Counted from the first letter of the stretch, positions 1 through 7,305 are shown. The stretch is DNA of 10,416 bases from an uncultured Eubacteriales bacterium (GCA_934256695.1 CAKQPE010000065.1:1-10416), one strand, 5' to 3'. The notes: a model not told the origin generated them from the sequence alone. Made by a program: numbers and translations.

Positions 1-153
1 GCACATTCCATGTGCCTCCGGAAATAGGCTTCTGCAATGTTTACGGCAACAGATACAGGATTTACGGTTTAAAATCAATGCAAAAGAGATTTTATTCGAC
101 AAAGTTTTAGAAAATCAAAATCTTAATAACATAACTTATAATTTTTGTTCCAA

Positions 154-176
154 AAAACGCAATGTAATTGCGTTTT
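154..176. terminator. Perfect 10-bp hairpin, possible bidirectional terminator
   Basis: aaaacgcaat (154-163) and attgcgtttt (167-176) pair perfectly over a 3-nt loop. Read on the minus strand the stem ends in six T residues. On the plus strand it ends in four T and then GATA. It could end a plus-strand transcript entering from the left or back up the rpmE terminator on the minus strand. The fold is clear; its role is inferred. Confidence 0.5.
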
Positions 177-191
177 GATAAAAGTTTTACT

Positions 192-235
192 CAATTTTTT
201 TCAAAAAATTGTCAGGGTTTGGGGTAAAACCCCAA
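192..235. repeat. Two adjacent hairpins with a G/C-block core
   Basis: A 9-bp AT inverted repeat (192-200 with 203-211) is followed at once by ttggggt (219-225) and accccaa (229-235), a perfect 7-bp stem over a 3-nt loop. The GGGG...CCCC hairpin with flanking TTT and AAGG stands out in an otherwise AT-rich spacer. From memory it resembles short dispersed intergenic repeats of clostridial genomes; I cannot confirm copy number from one window. Confidence 0.4.
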
Positions 236-298
236 GGTCTTTCAGTTCGCTAAATTTATATTTGTATGGCAAAAATTATAAACTTTAATTTCCGGACA

Positions 299-329
299 CA
301 AAAAAAGGAACCGGAAAATTCCGATTCCT
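299..329 (-). terminator. Intrinsic terminator of rpmE
   Basis: An 11-bp stem with one G-U pair (306-316 with 319-329) lies 14 nt past the rpmE stop on the minus strand. It is followed on that strand by a run of T residues complementary to the A run at about 299-306. Position, stem and T tract make this a standard Rho-independent terminator for the single-gene rpmE unit. Confidence 0.85.
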
Positions 330-342
330 GTCAGCATCAATA

Positions 343-546
343 TTACTTTCTGCCGTATTTTTTGTTGAATTTTTCAACTCTACCGCCGGCTTCAAGAAGA
401 AGTTTCTGGCTGCCTGTGTAGAATGGATGACATTTAGAGCAAACCTCGACTCTGATTTCCTCTTTTGTTGAACCTGTTACGAATTCGTTACCGCAGTTGC
501 ATCTAACTTTGCACTGATGGTATTCTGGATGTATACCGTTTTTCAT
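343..546 (-). CDS. rpmE: 50S ribosomal protein L31, zinc-binding type
   Basis: A structural protein of the large ribosomal subunit that sits near the central protuberance and bridges to the small subunit. The 67-aa length is normal for the family. The start [10 protein letters not shown] and the late segment [10 protein letters not shown] are typical of L31. Cysteines 16, 18, 36 and 39 give the C-x-C...C-x-x-C zinc site, so this is the zinc-dependent (C+) form rather than the zinc-free paralogue induced under zinc starvation. The ATG at 546 follows AAGGAGTG at 551-561, a strong ribosome binding site. The gene is alone on its transcript, with a promoter at 611-639 and a terminator just downstream. 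The neighbours often seen with rpmE (rho, prmC, prfA) are absent from this window. Confidence 0.97.
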   Translation of the reverse strand: MKNGIHPEYHQCKVRCNCGNEFVTGSTKEEIRVEVCSKCHPFYTGSQKLLLEAGGRVEKFNKKYGRK

Positions 547-606
547 TTTTCTTCACTCCTTAATTTACGTTGATCAATAATTACGCTCATTATTTATAGA
601 CAACAT

Positions 607-619
607 TGGTATTATACCA
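607..619. promoter_or_regulatory. Palindrome over the rpmE -10 box, candidate operator
   Basis: tggtat (607-612) and atacca (614-619) form a perfect 6+1+6 palindrome that covers the rpmE -10 element. Its half-sites, TGGT...ACCA, resemble those bound by FadR/PdhR-type GntR regulators, and one such regulator starts at 794. The spacing between TGGT and ACCA is 5 nt, against 3 in the classical FadR/PdhR sites, so the match is only suggestive. It could also be a by-product of the extended -10 sequence. Confidence 0.3.
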
Positions 620-639
620 TAGCACACCTAAACTTGCAA
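611..639 (-). promoter_or_regulatory. Sigma-A promoter of rpmE
   Basis: Reading the minus strand, TTGCAA (634-639) and TATAAT (611-616) are separated by exactly 17 nt. A TG one base before the -10 makes it an extended -10 promoter. Transcription should start near 604, giving a leader of about 58 nt. The -10 box lies inside a palindrome (see 607-619). Confidence 0.75.
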
Positions 640-742
640 CAGCGAAATTTAAAAATTAAGGGTTTAAAACATTAGAAAATCCCTTATATTGGCTTTGTTT
701 TTTGAAATTATACTTTTAAATTAAAGGCTTATGTTTTAACTG

Positions 743-785
743 TTGTTTTTTTCACAAAAAGCTTTTATAATTTAATCTAAAGGAG
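743..785 (+). promoter_or_regulatory. Promoter and ribosome binding site of the GntR regulator
   Basis: TTGTTT (743-748), a 17-nt spacer and TATAAT (766-771) form a plausible sigma-A promoter with a weak -35. Transcription would begin near 778, directly at the AAAGGAG ribosome binding site (779-785). The ATG at 794 follows after an 8-nt gap. The leader would therefore be only about 15 nt, which leaves no room for RNA-based control. Confidence 0.6.
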
Positions 786-793
786 TTGTTAAT

Positions 794-1501
794 ATGCAGA
801 AGAAAAAAAGCCTTGTTCAGCAGACAGCCGATGAACTCTATAGGCTTATTGTAGATGAAAATGAATTTAAACCGGGAGAACAGCTTCCCAACGAAAACGA
901 CCTTTCTTTAAAATTAAGCATAAGCCGTACTACTCTCAGAGAAGCCGTAAGAATACTTGCCCTACAGGGCATAGTTACCGTTTTAAGAGGAAAAGGCACA
1001 TTTGTAAGTAACGAAATACCATCTGCCAATGCTCCTAATCTTGAGGTAATAAAACGAGCAAATCACAGGCTAAGAGATTTACTGGAGGCAAGAATTATAT
1101 TTGAACCGGAAATAGCAAGAATTGTCTGTTTAAGAGCTACCGACAGCGAAATAGAAGAAATAATTTCTCTCGGCGAAGAAAACGAGAGGATAATTCGTTT
1201 AGGTCTTGATAATACGGAAATGGATCAAAAATTTCACAAATCAATCATACAGGCATCTCATAACGAATTTTTTCTCCAGCTTCTGCCTGTTATCAGCTCA
1301 GGAATACAGGGTGCTATAGCAGAGGGAACACAAAACCAGCCCTATACAGGTCAGCTTTTATCAAACACATTAAAGGATCATGCACTTATTATGGAGTTTC
1401 TTAAAAAGCGTGACTCACAAGGTGCAAAAAACGCCATGTATATTCATTTACGCCATATAGTAAACGATATTGACCTTAAAACCGATGAACCTATAATTTA
1501 A
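794..1501 (+). CDS. GntR-family transcriptional regulator, FadR/FCD type
   Basis: A DNA-binding regulator of 235 aa, normal for the FadR subfamily. Residues about 8-73 form the GntR winged helix, with the signature LPNENDLSLKLSISRTTLREA for recognition and RGKGTFV in the wing. Residues about 93-220 form the all-helical FCD ligand domain. D144, H148, H196 and H218 match the Asp/His set that holds a metal ion in many FCD proteins, so a carboxylate effector (lactate, glycolate, sugar acid, citrate or similar) is likely; the identity cannot be read from sequence. It is transcribed alone, divergently from rpmE and convergently with thiC, and no catabolic gene cluster adjoins it, so the target is unknown. 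The start is set by AAAGGAG 8 nt before the ATG. Confidence 0.9.
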   Translation: MQKKKSLVQQTADELYRLIVDENEFKPGEQLPNENDLSLKLSISRTTLREAVRILALQGIVTVLRGKGTFVSNEIPSANAPNLEVIKRANHRLRDLLEARIIFEPEIARIVCLRATDSEIEEIISLGEENERIIRLGLDNTEMDQKFHKSIIQASHNEFFLQLLPVISSGIQGAIAEGTQNQPYTGQLLSNTLKDHALIMEFLKKRDSQGAKNAMYIHLRHIVNDIDLKTDEPII

Positions 1502-1535
1502 ATAATCACAAAAACTTTTCAAAAAATAAAATTAC

Positions 1536-1603
1536 AAAAATAGCTTTAGAATTGATTATGTTTTCTCTTACAGAAGCGCCACAACTCTAAAGCTATTTGT
1601 TTT
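1536..1603. terminator. Shared bidirectional terminator between the GntR gene and thiC
   Basis: A 17-bp stem with a single mismatch (1538-1554 with 1582-1598) encloses a 27-nt loop. On the plus strand it is followed by TTTGTTTT, and on the minus strand by five T residues, so it can end both convergent transcripts. The loop is long for a terminator, but arm length and T tracts on both sides support the call. Confidence 0.75.
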
Positions 1604-1651
1604 AAAAAAAGCTGAAATCTTTAACTCTTTTCCGGCAGCAAAACCGAAAAT

Positions 1652-2962
1652 TTATAAAATATCAATATATTCTCCGGCCAGTGCTTTGTTCATACTTCTT
1701 ACTGCACAGAATTTTCCGCACATACTGCATGTATCACCGTGATCGTCTTCCGGCTTGCGGCTATCACGGATTGCTTTGGCAGTTTCCGGATCAATGGCAC
1801 AGGCATACTGTGCTTCCCAATCAAGAACACGGCGGGCATCTGCCATCTTATCATCAATGTCACGTGCATGCGGAATACCTTTTGCAATATCAGCTGCGTG
1901 AGCCGCAATCTTTGAAGCAATGATTCCCTGCTTGGTGTCATCGACATTAGGCAGTGCAAGGTGTTCAGCCGGTGTAACATAACACAAAAATGCAGCACCG
2001 TTCATAGCCGCTACAGCACCTCCTATGGCAGCTGTGATATGGTCATATCCCGGAGCAATATCCGTTACCAAAGGTCCAAGTACATAAAACGGTGCACCCA
2101 TGCAGATACTCTGCTGTACTTTCATATTTGCAGCAACCTGATCCAGTGGCACATGTCCCGGACCTTCCACCATAACCTGAACGTTGTGATTCCATGCACG
2201 TTTGGTCAGTTCTCCAAGACGTACAAGTTCTTCAATCTGACATACGTCAGTTGCATCGGCAAGACATCCCGGACGGCAGGCATCGCCAAGAGAAATGGTA
2301 ACATCGTATTCTTCGCAAATATCGAGAATTTCATCATAATACTCGTAGAATGGGTTTTCTTCGCCTGTCATACACATCCATGCAAAGACAAGGCTTCCTC
2401 CACGGCTTACGATATTCATTTTACGTTTGTGCTTTTTTATCTGTTCAATAGTTTTCTTTGTAATTCCGCAGTGGAGTGTGACAAAGTCCACACCGTCTTC
2501 TGCATGAAGTCTGACAACATCAATGAAATCCTTTGCTGTAAGAGTTGCCAGATCTCTCTGATAATGGATAACACTGTCGTAGATAGGAACAGTTCCGATC
2601 ATAGCCGGACATTCATGTGTCAGTTTCTGACGGAATGGTTGTGTATTACCGTGGCTTGAAAGATCCATTATGGCTTCTGCACCGAGATTAACGGCACTCA
2701 TAACTTTCTGCATTTCAATATCGTAATCCTTGCAGTCACGGGAAACACCTAAGTTTACATTTATTTTGGTACGAAGCATACTTCCGACACCTTCGGGATC
2801 AAGGCAGGTATGGTTTTTGTTGGCACATATGACAACTTTACCTTCTGCCACAAGCTTCATAAGTTTGTCAGACGGCATATGTTCTTTTTTTGCTACGGTT
2901 TCGATTTCCGGAGTCAGAATTCCTTTTCTGGCAGCGTCCATCTGGGTTGTGTAATTTCTCAT
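1652..2962 (-). CDS. thiC: Phosphomethylpyrimidine synthase ThiC
   Basis: A radical-SAM enzyme that rearranges 5-aminoimidazole ribotide into hydroxymethylpyrimidine phosphate, the pyrimidine half of thiamine. The protein is 436 aa, the compact bacterial form without the long N-terminal extension of enterobacterial ThiC. Visible family signatures include DLSSHGNT (100-107), SRGGS (186-190), EGPGHVPLD (266-274) and the C-terminal CSMCGKFC, in which C412, C415 and C419 give the C-x2-C-x4-C [4Fe-4S] ligand set. I chose the ATG at 2962 because GGAGG lies 9 nt before it and the family N terminus (MRNYTTQM) starts there; an in-frame ATG at 3049 adds 29 unrelated residues. Expression is governed by the distant TPP riboswitch at about 3507-3602. 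No other thi genes are next to it. Confidence 0.97.
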   Translation of the reverse strand: MRNYTTQMDAARKGILTPEIETVAKKEHMPSDKLMKLVAEGKVVICANKNHTCLDPEGVGSMLRTKINVNLGVSRDCKDYDIEMQKVMSAVNLGAEAIMDLSSHGNTQPFRQKLTHECPAMIGTVPIYDSVIHYQRDLATLTAKDFIDVVRLHAEDGVDFVTLHCGITKKTIEQIKKHKRKMNIVSRGGSLVFAWMCMTGEENPFYEYYDEILDICEEYDVTISLGDACRPGCLADATDVCQIEELVRLGELTKRAWNHNVQVMVEGPGHVPLDQVAANMKVQQSICMGAPFYVLGPLVTDIAPGYDHITAAIGGAVAAMNGAAFLCYVTPAEHLALPNVDDTKQGIIASKIAAHAADIAKGIPHARDIDDKMADARRVLDWEAQYACAIDPETAKAIRDSRKPEDDHGDTCSMCGKFCAVRSMNKALAGEYIDIL

Positions 2963-3008
2963 GTTGTTTTGCCTCCGTTTCTTTTGTCTGTAATTATCAC
3001 AAAAATTC

Positions 3009-3101
3009 GGCGTCAGCAAAACACAGTCAGCATACACAAAAAAGAGCAAACACAGTCTAATGGGTACACTTTTGGTTTATAATAATATAATTGCTGACGC
3101 C
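3009..3101. repeat. 11-bp perfect inverted repeat spanning 93 bp upstream of thiC
   Basis: ggcgtcagcaa (3009-3019) and ttgctgacgcc (3091-3101) are exact reverse complements separated by 71 bp. Inside lie two near-identical direct repeats, gcaaaacacagtc at about 3015 and gcaaacacagtc at about 3047. No clear target-site duplication flanks the pair. It could be a small MITE-like element, paired operator half-sites, or a long-range RNA stem in the thiC leader. Confidence 0.45.
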
Positions 3102-3112
3102 TTTGCCGTTAA
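3084..3112 (-). promoter_or_regulatory. Possible internal promoter of thiC
   Basis: On the minus strand TTAACG (3107-3112) and TATATT (3084-3089) are 17 nt apart, matching the sigma-A consensus at 4 of 6 and 5 of 6 positions. It lies about 120 nt before the thiC start and beyond both upstream terminators, and would give transcription independent of the riboswitch. The 3091-3101 repeat arm falls exactly within its spacer. AT-rich DNA yields such matches by chance, so confidence is low. Confidence 0.25.
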
Positions 3113-3378
3113 AATGTACGGCAATAAACAGGATTTTTATTTTAAAAATCTCTGCATTTTATTATGCGATACAAGGTGGTGTCCCCAATGTAACGCAGTT
3201 TTGTTTACAGCATAGTTGCTGTAAGAACAAACATTGTTTATGCTGTGCGAATTTGAAACATAATACCGCATTTTTCCCCAACCATGGTCAGGACAAGAGC
3301 AATTATACTTTCGGCAAATGCAAGCTTTTTTAATTACATTAGTTTCTTTCGCAGCAAAGGTCTCCTTTTTTATGGATT

Positions 3379-3412
3379 AAAAAAAGGAACCCCACACCTG
3401 AGTGGAATTCCT
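3379..3412 (-). terminator. Second terminator-like hairpin in the thiC leader
   Basis: An 11-bp stem with two G-U pairs (3385-3395 with 3402-3412) and a 6-nt loop is followed on the minus strand by seven T residues. It lies about 50 nt past the riboswitch terminator and before thiC. It closely resembles the rpmE terminator in form and in its ggaacc start. Any thiC transcript from the riboswitch promoter must pass this too, or it acts as a backup stop or remnant of another unit. Confidence 0.65.
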
Positions 3413-3462
3413 GCTGTCCGTAATCACCAAACACATCATATTCGTGTTTTTGATATATCATG

Positions 3463-3492
3463 TAAAAAAATAAGAGATGCGAGGGCATCTCT
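3463..3492 (-). terminator. Riboswitch-controlled terminator of thiC
   Basis: agagatgc (3473-3480) and gcatctct (3485-3492) form a perfect 8-bp stem over a 4-nt loop, followed on the minus strand by TA and then seven T residues. It begins about 20 nt after the TPP aptamer ends, the normal place for an expression platform. When TPP is bound, this hairpin should form and stop transcription ahead of thiC. I did not identify a clear antiterminator pairing by eye. Confidence 0.75.
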
Positions 3493-3506
3493 ATCAAATA
3501 CATGGT

Positions 3507-3602
3507 ATACATTCCCTACGTTGGCATTATCCAAATCAGGTTTACAGGTCGGGACAAATAAACATCCCCTCTCAGCCGGTTTGATCCAGCTCCCTGGTAC
3601 AT
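3507..3602 (-). ncRNA. TPP riboswitch (THI element)
   Basis: The minus strand carries the conserved core in order: GGGAGC, then GGCTGAGAGGGG (the CUGAGA pyrimidine-binding loop), a short P3 arm closed by GGGA/UCCC, then AACCTGAT, TTGGATAATGCCAA and CGTAGGGA. These are the invariant blocks of the thiamine pyrophosphate aptamer, including the GGAUAAUGCC loop that recognises the pyrophosphate. A weak P1 stem (GUAC with GUAU) closes it. A promoter lies immediately before and an intrinsic terminator immediately after, so control is by premature termination. thiC, the only thiamine gene nearby, starts about 550 nt downstream, unusually far. Confidence 0.95.
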
Positions 3603-3620
3603 ATGAACTTGTACAAACAG

Positions 3621-3649
3621 ATTATAGCACGGCAGAATGTGTTTGGCAA
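3621..3649 (-). promoter_or_regulatory. Promoter of the TPP riboswitch / thiC transcript
   Basis: On the minus strand TTGCCA (3644-3649) and TATAAT (3621-3626) are exactly 17 nt apart. Transcription would start near 3614, about a dozen nt before the riboswitch P1 stem. This is a strong sigma-A promoter in the expected place. Confidence 0.8.
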
Positions 3650-3696
3650 TATAAAATAAAAAAGTATCTGCAAAAACACTTCCTTCTGCTTAATAC

Positions 3697-3728
3697 AAAA
3701 AACGTACCGATAAAATCGGTACGTTTTT
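3697..3728. terminator. Terminator of nifJ, strong 14-bp hairpin
   Basis: aaaaacgtaccgat (3698-3711) and atcggtacgttttt (3715-3728) pair perfectly over a 3-nt loop. On the minus strand it lies 49 nt after the nifJ stop and is followed by a run of T residues. It insulates the thiC riboswitch promoter, which begins 48 nt further on, from nifJ transcription. It is symmetrical enough to work on the plus strand, but no plus-strand gene approaches it. Confidence 0.85.
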
Positions 3729-3777
3729 ATTTGATAATTTTATTTTAAAAACTTGTTATTTCAAGCAATACACATTT

Positions 3778-6700
3778 TTACTGTTCGCCTGCGGCAAGCT
3801 TTTTATATTTTTCAAGTCTTTCTTTTGCATCTCTTTCAGTCTTTGCAAAGAGTTCTTCTGCAACTTCAGGGAATGTTCTGAGAAGTGATGAATAACGAAC
3901 CTCACCTCTTATGAAATCCTGGAAGTTACCCTTTGGTTCAGGTGTAGAGTCAAGTATAAACGGATTCTTTCCTTCTTTCTTGAGGTCAGGATTGAATCTG
4001 TAGCAATGCCAGTAACCTGCTTCAACAGCCTTCTTAATTTCAAGCTGAGCACCTGCCATCTTAATACCGTGGTTAATACATGGAGCATAACCGATTACAA
4101 GTGAAGGGCCATGGTAAGCCTCTGCCTCTTTAAGAGCTTTAACAAGCTGTGCAGGGTTTGAGCCCATAGCAACCTGTGCCACATATACATAACCATAGCT
4201 CATAGCCATCATACCGAGGTCTTTCTTTCTTACTCTCTTACCGCTTGCGGCAAACTGTGCAACTGCACCGGCAGGAGTAGACTTAGATGACTGTCCGCCT
4301 GTGTTAGAGTAAACTTCTGTATCGAATACGAATACATTGATGTCCTCATCTGATGCAAGAACATGGTCAAGTCCGCCGTAACCGATATCGTATGCCCAGC
4401 CGTCACCACCGAATATCCACTGGCTCTTCTTAGCAAGCTGGTCTTTATTTTTAAGAACGTCCTCAACAATAGCCTTAGCCTCTGCATTAGAACCGTTGTA
4501 GTTTTCAAGAAGTTCTACAAGGTCTGCTGTAGCCTGCTGATTCTTTTCTCCGTCATTCATTGTTGCAATCCAAGCATCAACCTTTTCTGCCATAACTTCG
4601 CAGCCCTGAATACTTCTGAGTTTTTCAAGCTGGTCTTTAAGTCTTGCTCTCATCTGTTTTACGGCAAGAGCCATACCGAGACCAAACTCTGCGTTATCCT
4701 CAAAAAGTGAGTTTGCCCAAGCAGGACCATGTCCCTTATGGTTTGTTGTATATGGTGTAGAAGGTGCGCTGCCGCCCCAGATTGAAGAACAGCCTGTTGC
4801 GTTTGCAATATACATTCTGTCACCGAAAAGCTGTGTTATAAGTTTAGCATAAGGTGTTTCACCGCAGCCTGCACAAGCACCGCTGAACTCAAGAAGCGGC
4901 TGAACAAACTGGCTGCCCTTTACGCTGTCTTTAGCCATAACATCTTCTTTTACAGAAAGGCTTAAAGCATAATCCCAGTTAGCTGCTTCTTTATCCTGTG
5001 TATAAGCAGGAACCATTTCTATTGCCTTTACAGGACAAATAGCGGCACAGCTTCCGCAGCCGAGACAGTCAAGTGAAGAAACCTGCATTCTGTACTGAAG
5101 GTTTTCAAGTCCCTTGCCTGTTGCTTTCTTTGTTTCAAAGCTTTCAGGAGCATTCTTTGCTTCTTCTTCCGTAAGAAGGAATGGTCTTATTGAAGCATGA
5201 GGACATACGAATGAACACTGGTTACACTGGATACATTTTGTCATATCCCACTTAGGAAGGTCAACTGCAACGCCTCTCTTTTCGTAAGCGGCTGTACCCT
5301 GTGGGAATGTACCGTCTTCTCTGCCCTTGAATGCACTTACAGGAAGGCTGTCGCCCTTCTGAGCATTGATAGGTTCAACAACATTCTTAACAAATTCAGG
5401 TACTTCTTTCTTAGCACCGTTATTTTCGTCTACGGCGTCTGCCCATTCTGCAGGAACTTTAACCTCAACAACCTTTTCTGCACCCTGGTCAACAGCGGCA
5501 TAGTTCATGTTAAGTATGTTTTCGCCCTTCTTGCCGTATGTTTTCTTTATGGCAGCTTTCATATAGTCAATAGCTTCATCAATAGGAATGATGTTTGCAA
5601 GCTTGAAGAAAGCTGACTGTAAAACTGAGTTTACACGGTTTCCGAGACCGATTTCCTTGGCAATGTCAGTACCGTTAATTACATAGAACTTAATGTTGTT
5701 CTTAGCAAAGTATCTTCTCATTGCGGCAGGAAGATGTTTGTCAAGCTCGTCTACAGGCCATTCTGTATTAAGAAGGAATGTTCCGCCAGGATTAAGCTCT
5801 GTATACATATCGTAAAGATTTACATATTCCTGTTTGTGACAAGCTACAAAATCGGCTGTCTTAACAAGATATGTTGATCTGATAGGTTTTTTGCCGAAAC
5901 GCAGGTGGCTCTGTGTAACACCGCCTGATTTCTTTGAGTCATATGAGAAATAAGCCTGTGCATACATATCTGTATGGTCACCGATAATCTTGATAGAGTT
6001 CTTGTTGGCACCTACTGTACCGTCTGAGCCGATACCCCAGAATTTGCAGCTTATTGTTCCGTCGCCTTCTGTTACGTTTACTTCCGCACCTACAGGAAGT
6101 GAAAGGTTTGTAACATCATCAACGATACCCATTGTGAAATGAGTCTTTGGCTGATCAAGTTTAAGGTTTTCGTATACAGCTATAAACTGAGCAGGTGTAA
6201 CGTCCTTTGAACCAAGACCGTAACGTCCGGCAACTATCATAGGCTGTTCTTTAGCTTCAAACATTGCTGTACATACGTCCTGATATAAAGGCTCGCCTAA
6301 AGCACCAGGCTCTTTTGTTCTGTCAAGAACAGCAATCTTCTTTGCTGTCTGAGGAATAGCCTCTATAAGATGTTTAGCTGAGAACGGTCTGTAAAGATGA
6401 ACCTTAACAAGACCTACCTTCTCGCCTTTAGCTCTTAAATAATCTATTGTTTCTTCAATAGCTTCACAAGCTGAACCCATGGCAATGATTACTCTGTCTG
6501 CCTCAGGATCGCCGTAGTAGTTAAATAACTTATAGTCACGGCCTGTAAGTCTGCTTATTTCACCCATATATTTTTCGCAAACGCCTACGATATTTTCGTA
6601 GTATGTGTTGCAGGCCTCTCTTGCCTGGAAGAATATATCAGGGTTCTGTGCAGTACCTCTTAATACAGGGTGTTCAGGGTTAAGAGAATTTCTCTTAAAT

Positions 6701-7305
6701 CTGTTCACTGCGTCCATATCAACTATTTTTGCAAGCTCATCATAGTCAAGACATTCAACCTTCTGAATTTCGTGAGAAGTACGGAAGCCGTCAAAGAAAT
6801 GAAGGAAAGGAACTCTGCCTTCTATTGTACTTAAATGTGCAACTGCCGCAAGGTCCATAACTTCCTGAACGGAGTTTGAAGCAAGCATGGCAAAACCTGT
6901 CTGGCGGCAAGCCATAACGTCGGAATGGTCACCGAAAATTGAAAGGGCATGGCTTGCAAGGGCTCTGGCACTAACATGGAAAACGCAAGGAAGAAGTTCA
7001 CCTGCAATTTTATACATATTAGGTATCATAAGAAGAAGTCCCTGACTTGCAGTATATGTTGTTGTAAGAGCACCGGCTGCAAGAGAACCGTGTACTGTAC
7101 CTGATGCTCCACCTTCTGACTGCATTTCAACTACCTTAACAGTCTGACCGAAGATATTTTTCTTTCCGTTTGCTGCCCACTCGTCTGTGTGTTCAGCCAT
7201 TGGTGATGACGGTGTAATAGGGAAAATACCCGCAACCTCTGTAAACGCATATGATGCGTATGCAGCAGCTTCGTTACCGTCCATTGTCTTCATTATCTTG
7301 GACAT
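3778..7305 (-). CDS. nifJ: Pyruvate:ferredoxin (flavodoxin) oxidoreductase, single-chain
   Basis: Oxidises pyruvate with CoA to acetyl-CoA and CO2, passing electrons to ferredoxin or flavodoxin; the central pyruvate step of anaerobic metabolism. At 1175 aa it is full length for the homodimeric enzyme. Domains in order: TPP pyrimidine domain (about 1-255) with T31, E64 and R114, matching active-site residues of the Desulfovibrio africanus enzyme; a transketolase-like domain (about 260-400); the gamma domain (about 415-630); the EKR motif (675-677); a two-cluster ferredoxin domain with C691, C694, C697, C701 and C747, C750, C753, C757; and the TPP pyrophosphate domain with GGDGWAYDIG (966-975) and N1001. 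C811, C814, C839 and C1075 hold the proximal cluster. The ATG at 7305 follows AAAGGAAG; a start at 7350 would add 15 unconserved residues. It is monocistronic, with its own promoter and terminator. Also called por or pfor. Confidence 0.98.
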   Translation of the reverse strand: MSKIMKTMDGNEAAAYASYAFTEVAGIFPITPSSPMAEHTDEWAANGKKNIFGQTVKVVEMQSEGGASGTVHGSLAAGALTTTYTASQGLLLMIPNMYKIAGELLPCVFHVSARALASHALSIFGDHSDVMACRQTGFAMLASNSVQEVMDLAAVAHLSTIEGRVPFLHFFDGFRTSHEIQKVECLDYDELAKIVDMDAVNRFKRNSLNPEHPVLRGTAQNPDIFFQAREACNTYYENIVGVCEKYMGEISRLTGRDYKLFNYYGDPEADRVIIAMGSACEAIEETIDYLRAKGEKVGLVKVHLYRPFSAKHLIEAIPQTAKKIAVLDRTKEPGALGEPLYQDVCTAMFEAKEQPMIVAGRYGLGSKDVTPAQFIAVYENLKLDQPKTHFTMGIVDDVTNLSLPVGAEVNVTEGDGTISCKFWGIGSDGTVGANKNSIKIIGDHTDMYAQAYFSYDSKKSGGVTQSHLRFGKKPIRSTYLVKTADFVACHKQEYVNLYDMYTELNPGGTFLLNTEWPVDELDKHLPAAMRRYFAKNNIKFYVINGTDIAKEIGLGNRVNSVLQSAFFKLANIIPIDEAIDYMKAAIKKTYGKKGENILNMNYAAVDQGAEKVVEVKVPAEWADAVDENNGAKKEVPEFVKNVVEPINAQKGDSLPVSAFKGREDGTFPQGTAAYEKRGVAVDLPKWDMTKCIQCNQCSFVCPHASIRPFLLTEEEAKNAPESFETKKATGKGLENLQYRMQVSSLDCLGCGSCAAICPVKAIEMVPAYTQDKEAANWDYALSLSVKEDVMAKDSVKGSQFVQPLLEFSGACAGCGETPYAKLITQLFGDRMYIANATGCSSIWGGSAPSTPYTTNHKGHGPAWANSLFEDNAEFGLGMALAVKQMRARLKDQLEKLRSIQGCEVMAEKVDAWIATMNDGEKNQQATADLVELLENYNGSNAEAKAIVEDVLKNKDQLAKKSQWIFGGDGWAYDIGYGGLDHVLASDEDINVFVFDTEVYSNTGGQSSKSTPAGAVAQFAASGKRVRKKDLGMMAMSYGYVYVAQVAMGSNPAQLVKALKEAEAYHGPSLVIGYAPCINHGIKMAGAQLEIKKAVEAGYWHCYRFNPDLKKEGKNPFILDSTPEPKGNFQDFIRGEVRYSSLLRTFPEVAEELFAKTERDAKERLEKYKKLAAGEQ

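Larger units (their letters stand above)
1..297. other. Intergenic stretch with no convincing gene
   Basis: I can support no complete gene here. Frame 3 on the plus strand is open from the window edge to a TAG at 108-110 and frame 2 is open to a TGA near 178. Either could be the tail of a gene lying to the left, but neither translation is recognisable. On the minus strand an ATG at 9-11 is preceded by GGAGG only 3 nt away, so a gene could start there and run off the left edge; that spacing is too short to trust. Bases 1-15 form a small perfect hairpin (gcaca/tgtgc). The rest is AT-rich and contains the hairpins listed separately. Confidence 0.5.
2963..3462 (-). other. Long thiC leader, no convincing gene
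   Basis: About 500 nt lie between the riboswitch terminator and the thiC start. I find no recognisable protein. A 44-codon minus-strand frame beginning at an ATG near 3270 (MRYYVSNSHS) has only a weak GGGG upstream and no recognisable homology. The stretch is rich in hairpins: ttgccgt/acggcaa (3103-3109 with 3118-3124), a gattttta/taaaaatc pair (3132-3150), and ttacagc/gctgtaa (3205-3211 with 3218-3224), whose left arm could instead pair with tatgctgt at 3239-3246. It may contain a decayed gene, an inserted repeat, or a structured leader. Confidence 0.5.

Noticed and set aside
1961..2659. 232-codon plus-strand open frame inside thiC
   Set aside because: It is the antisense shadow of thiC, whose own frame carries the family motifs throughout.
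3130..3272. Small minus-strand frame starting MRYYVSNSHS
   Set aside because: Only a weak GGGG precedes it, composition is unremarkable, and it overlaps several hairpins; no homology is evident.
3302..3307. Perfect TATAAT on the minus strand as a second thiC promoter
   Set aside because: The position 17 nt upstream reads AAAAAG and there is no TG extension, so there is no usable -35.
3339..3368. Possible seven-residue leader peptide (TTG start after AAAGGAG) in the thiC leader
   Set aside because: The start is TTG, only 3-4 nt after the GGAG motif, and no regulatory codons are evident, so it is probably chance.
3284..3748. 154-codon plus-strand open frame
   Set aside because: It runs antisense through the TPP riboswitch, its promoter and three terminator hairpins; it has no ribosome binding site and no recognisable protein.
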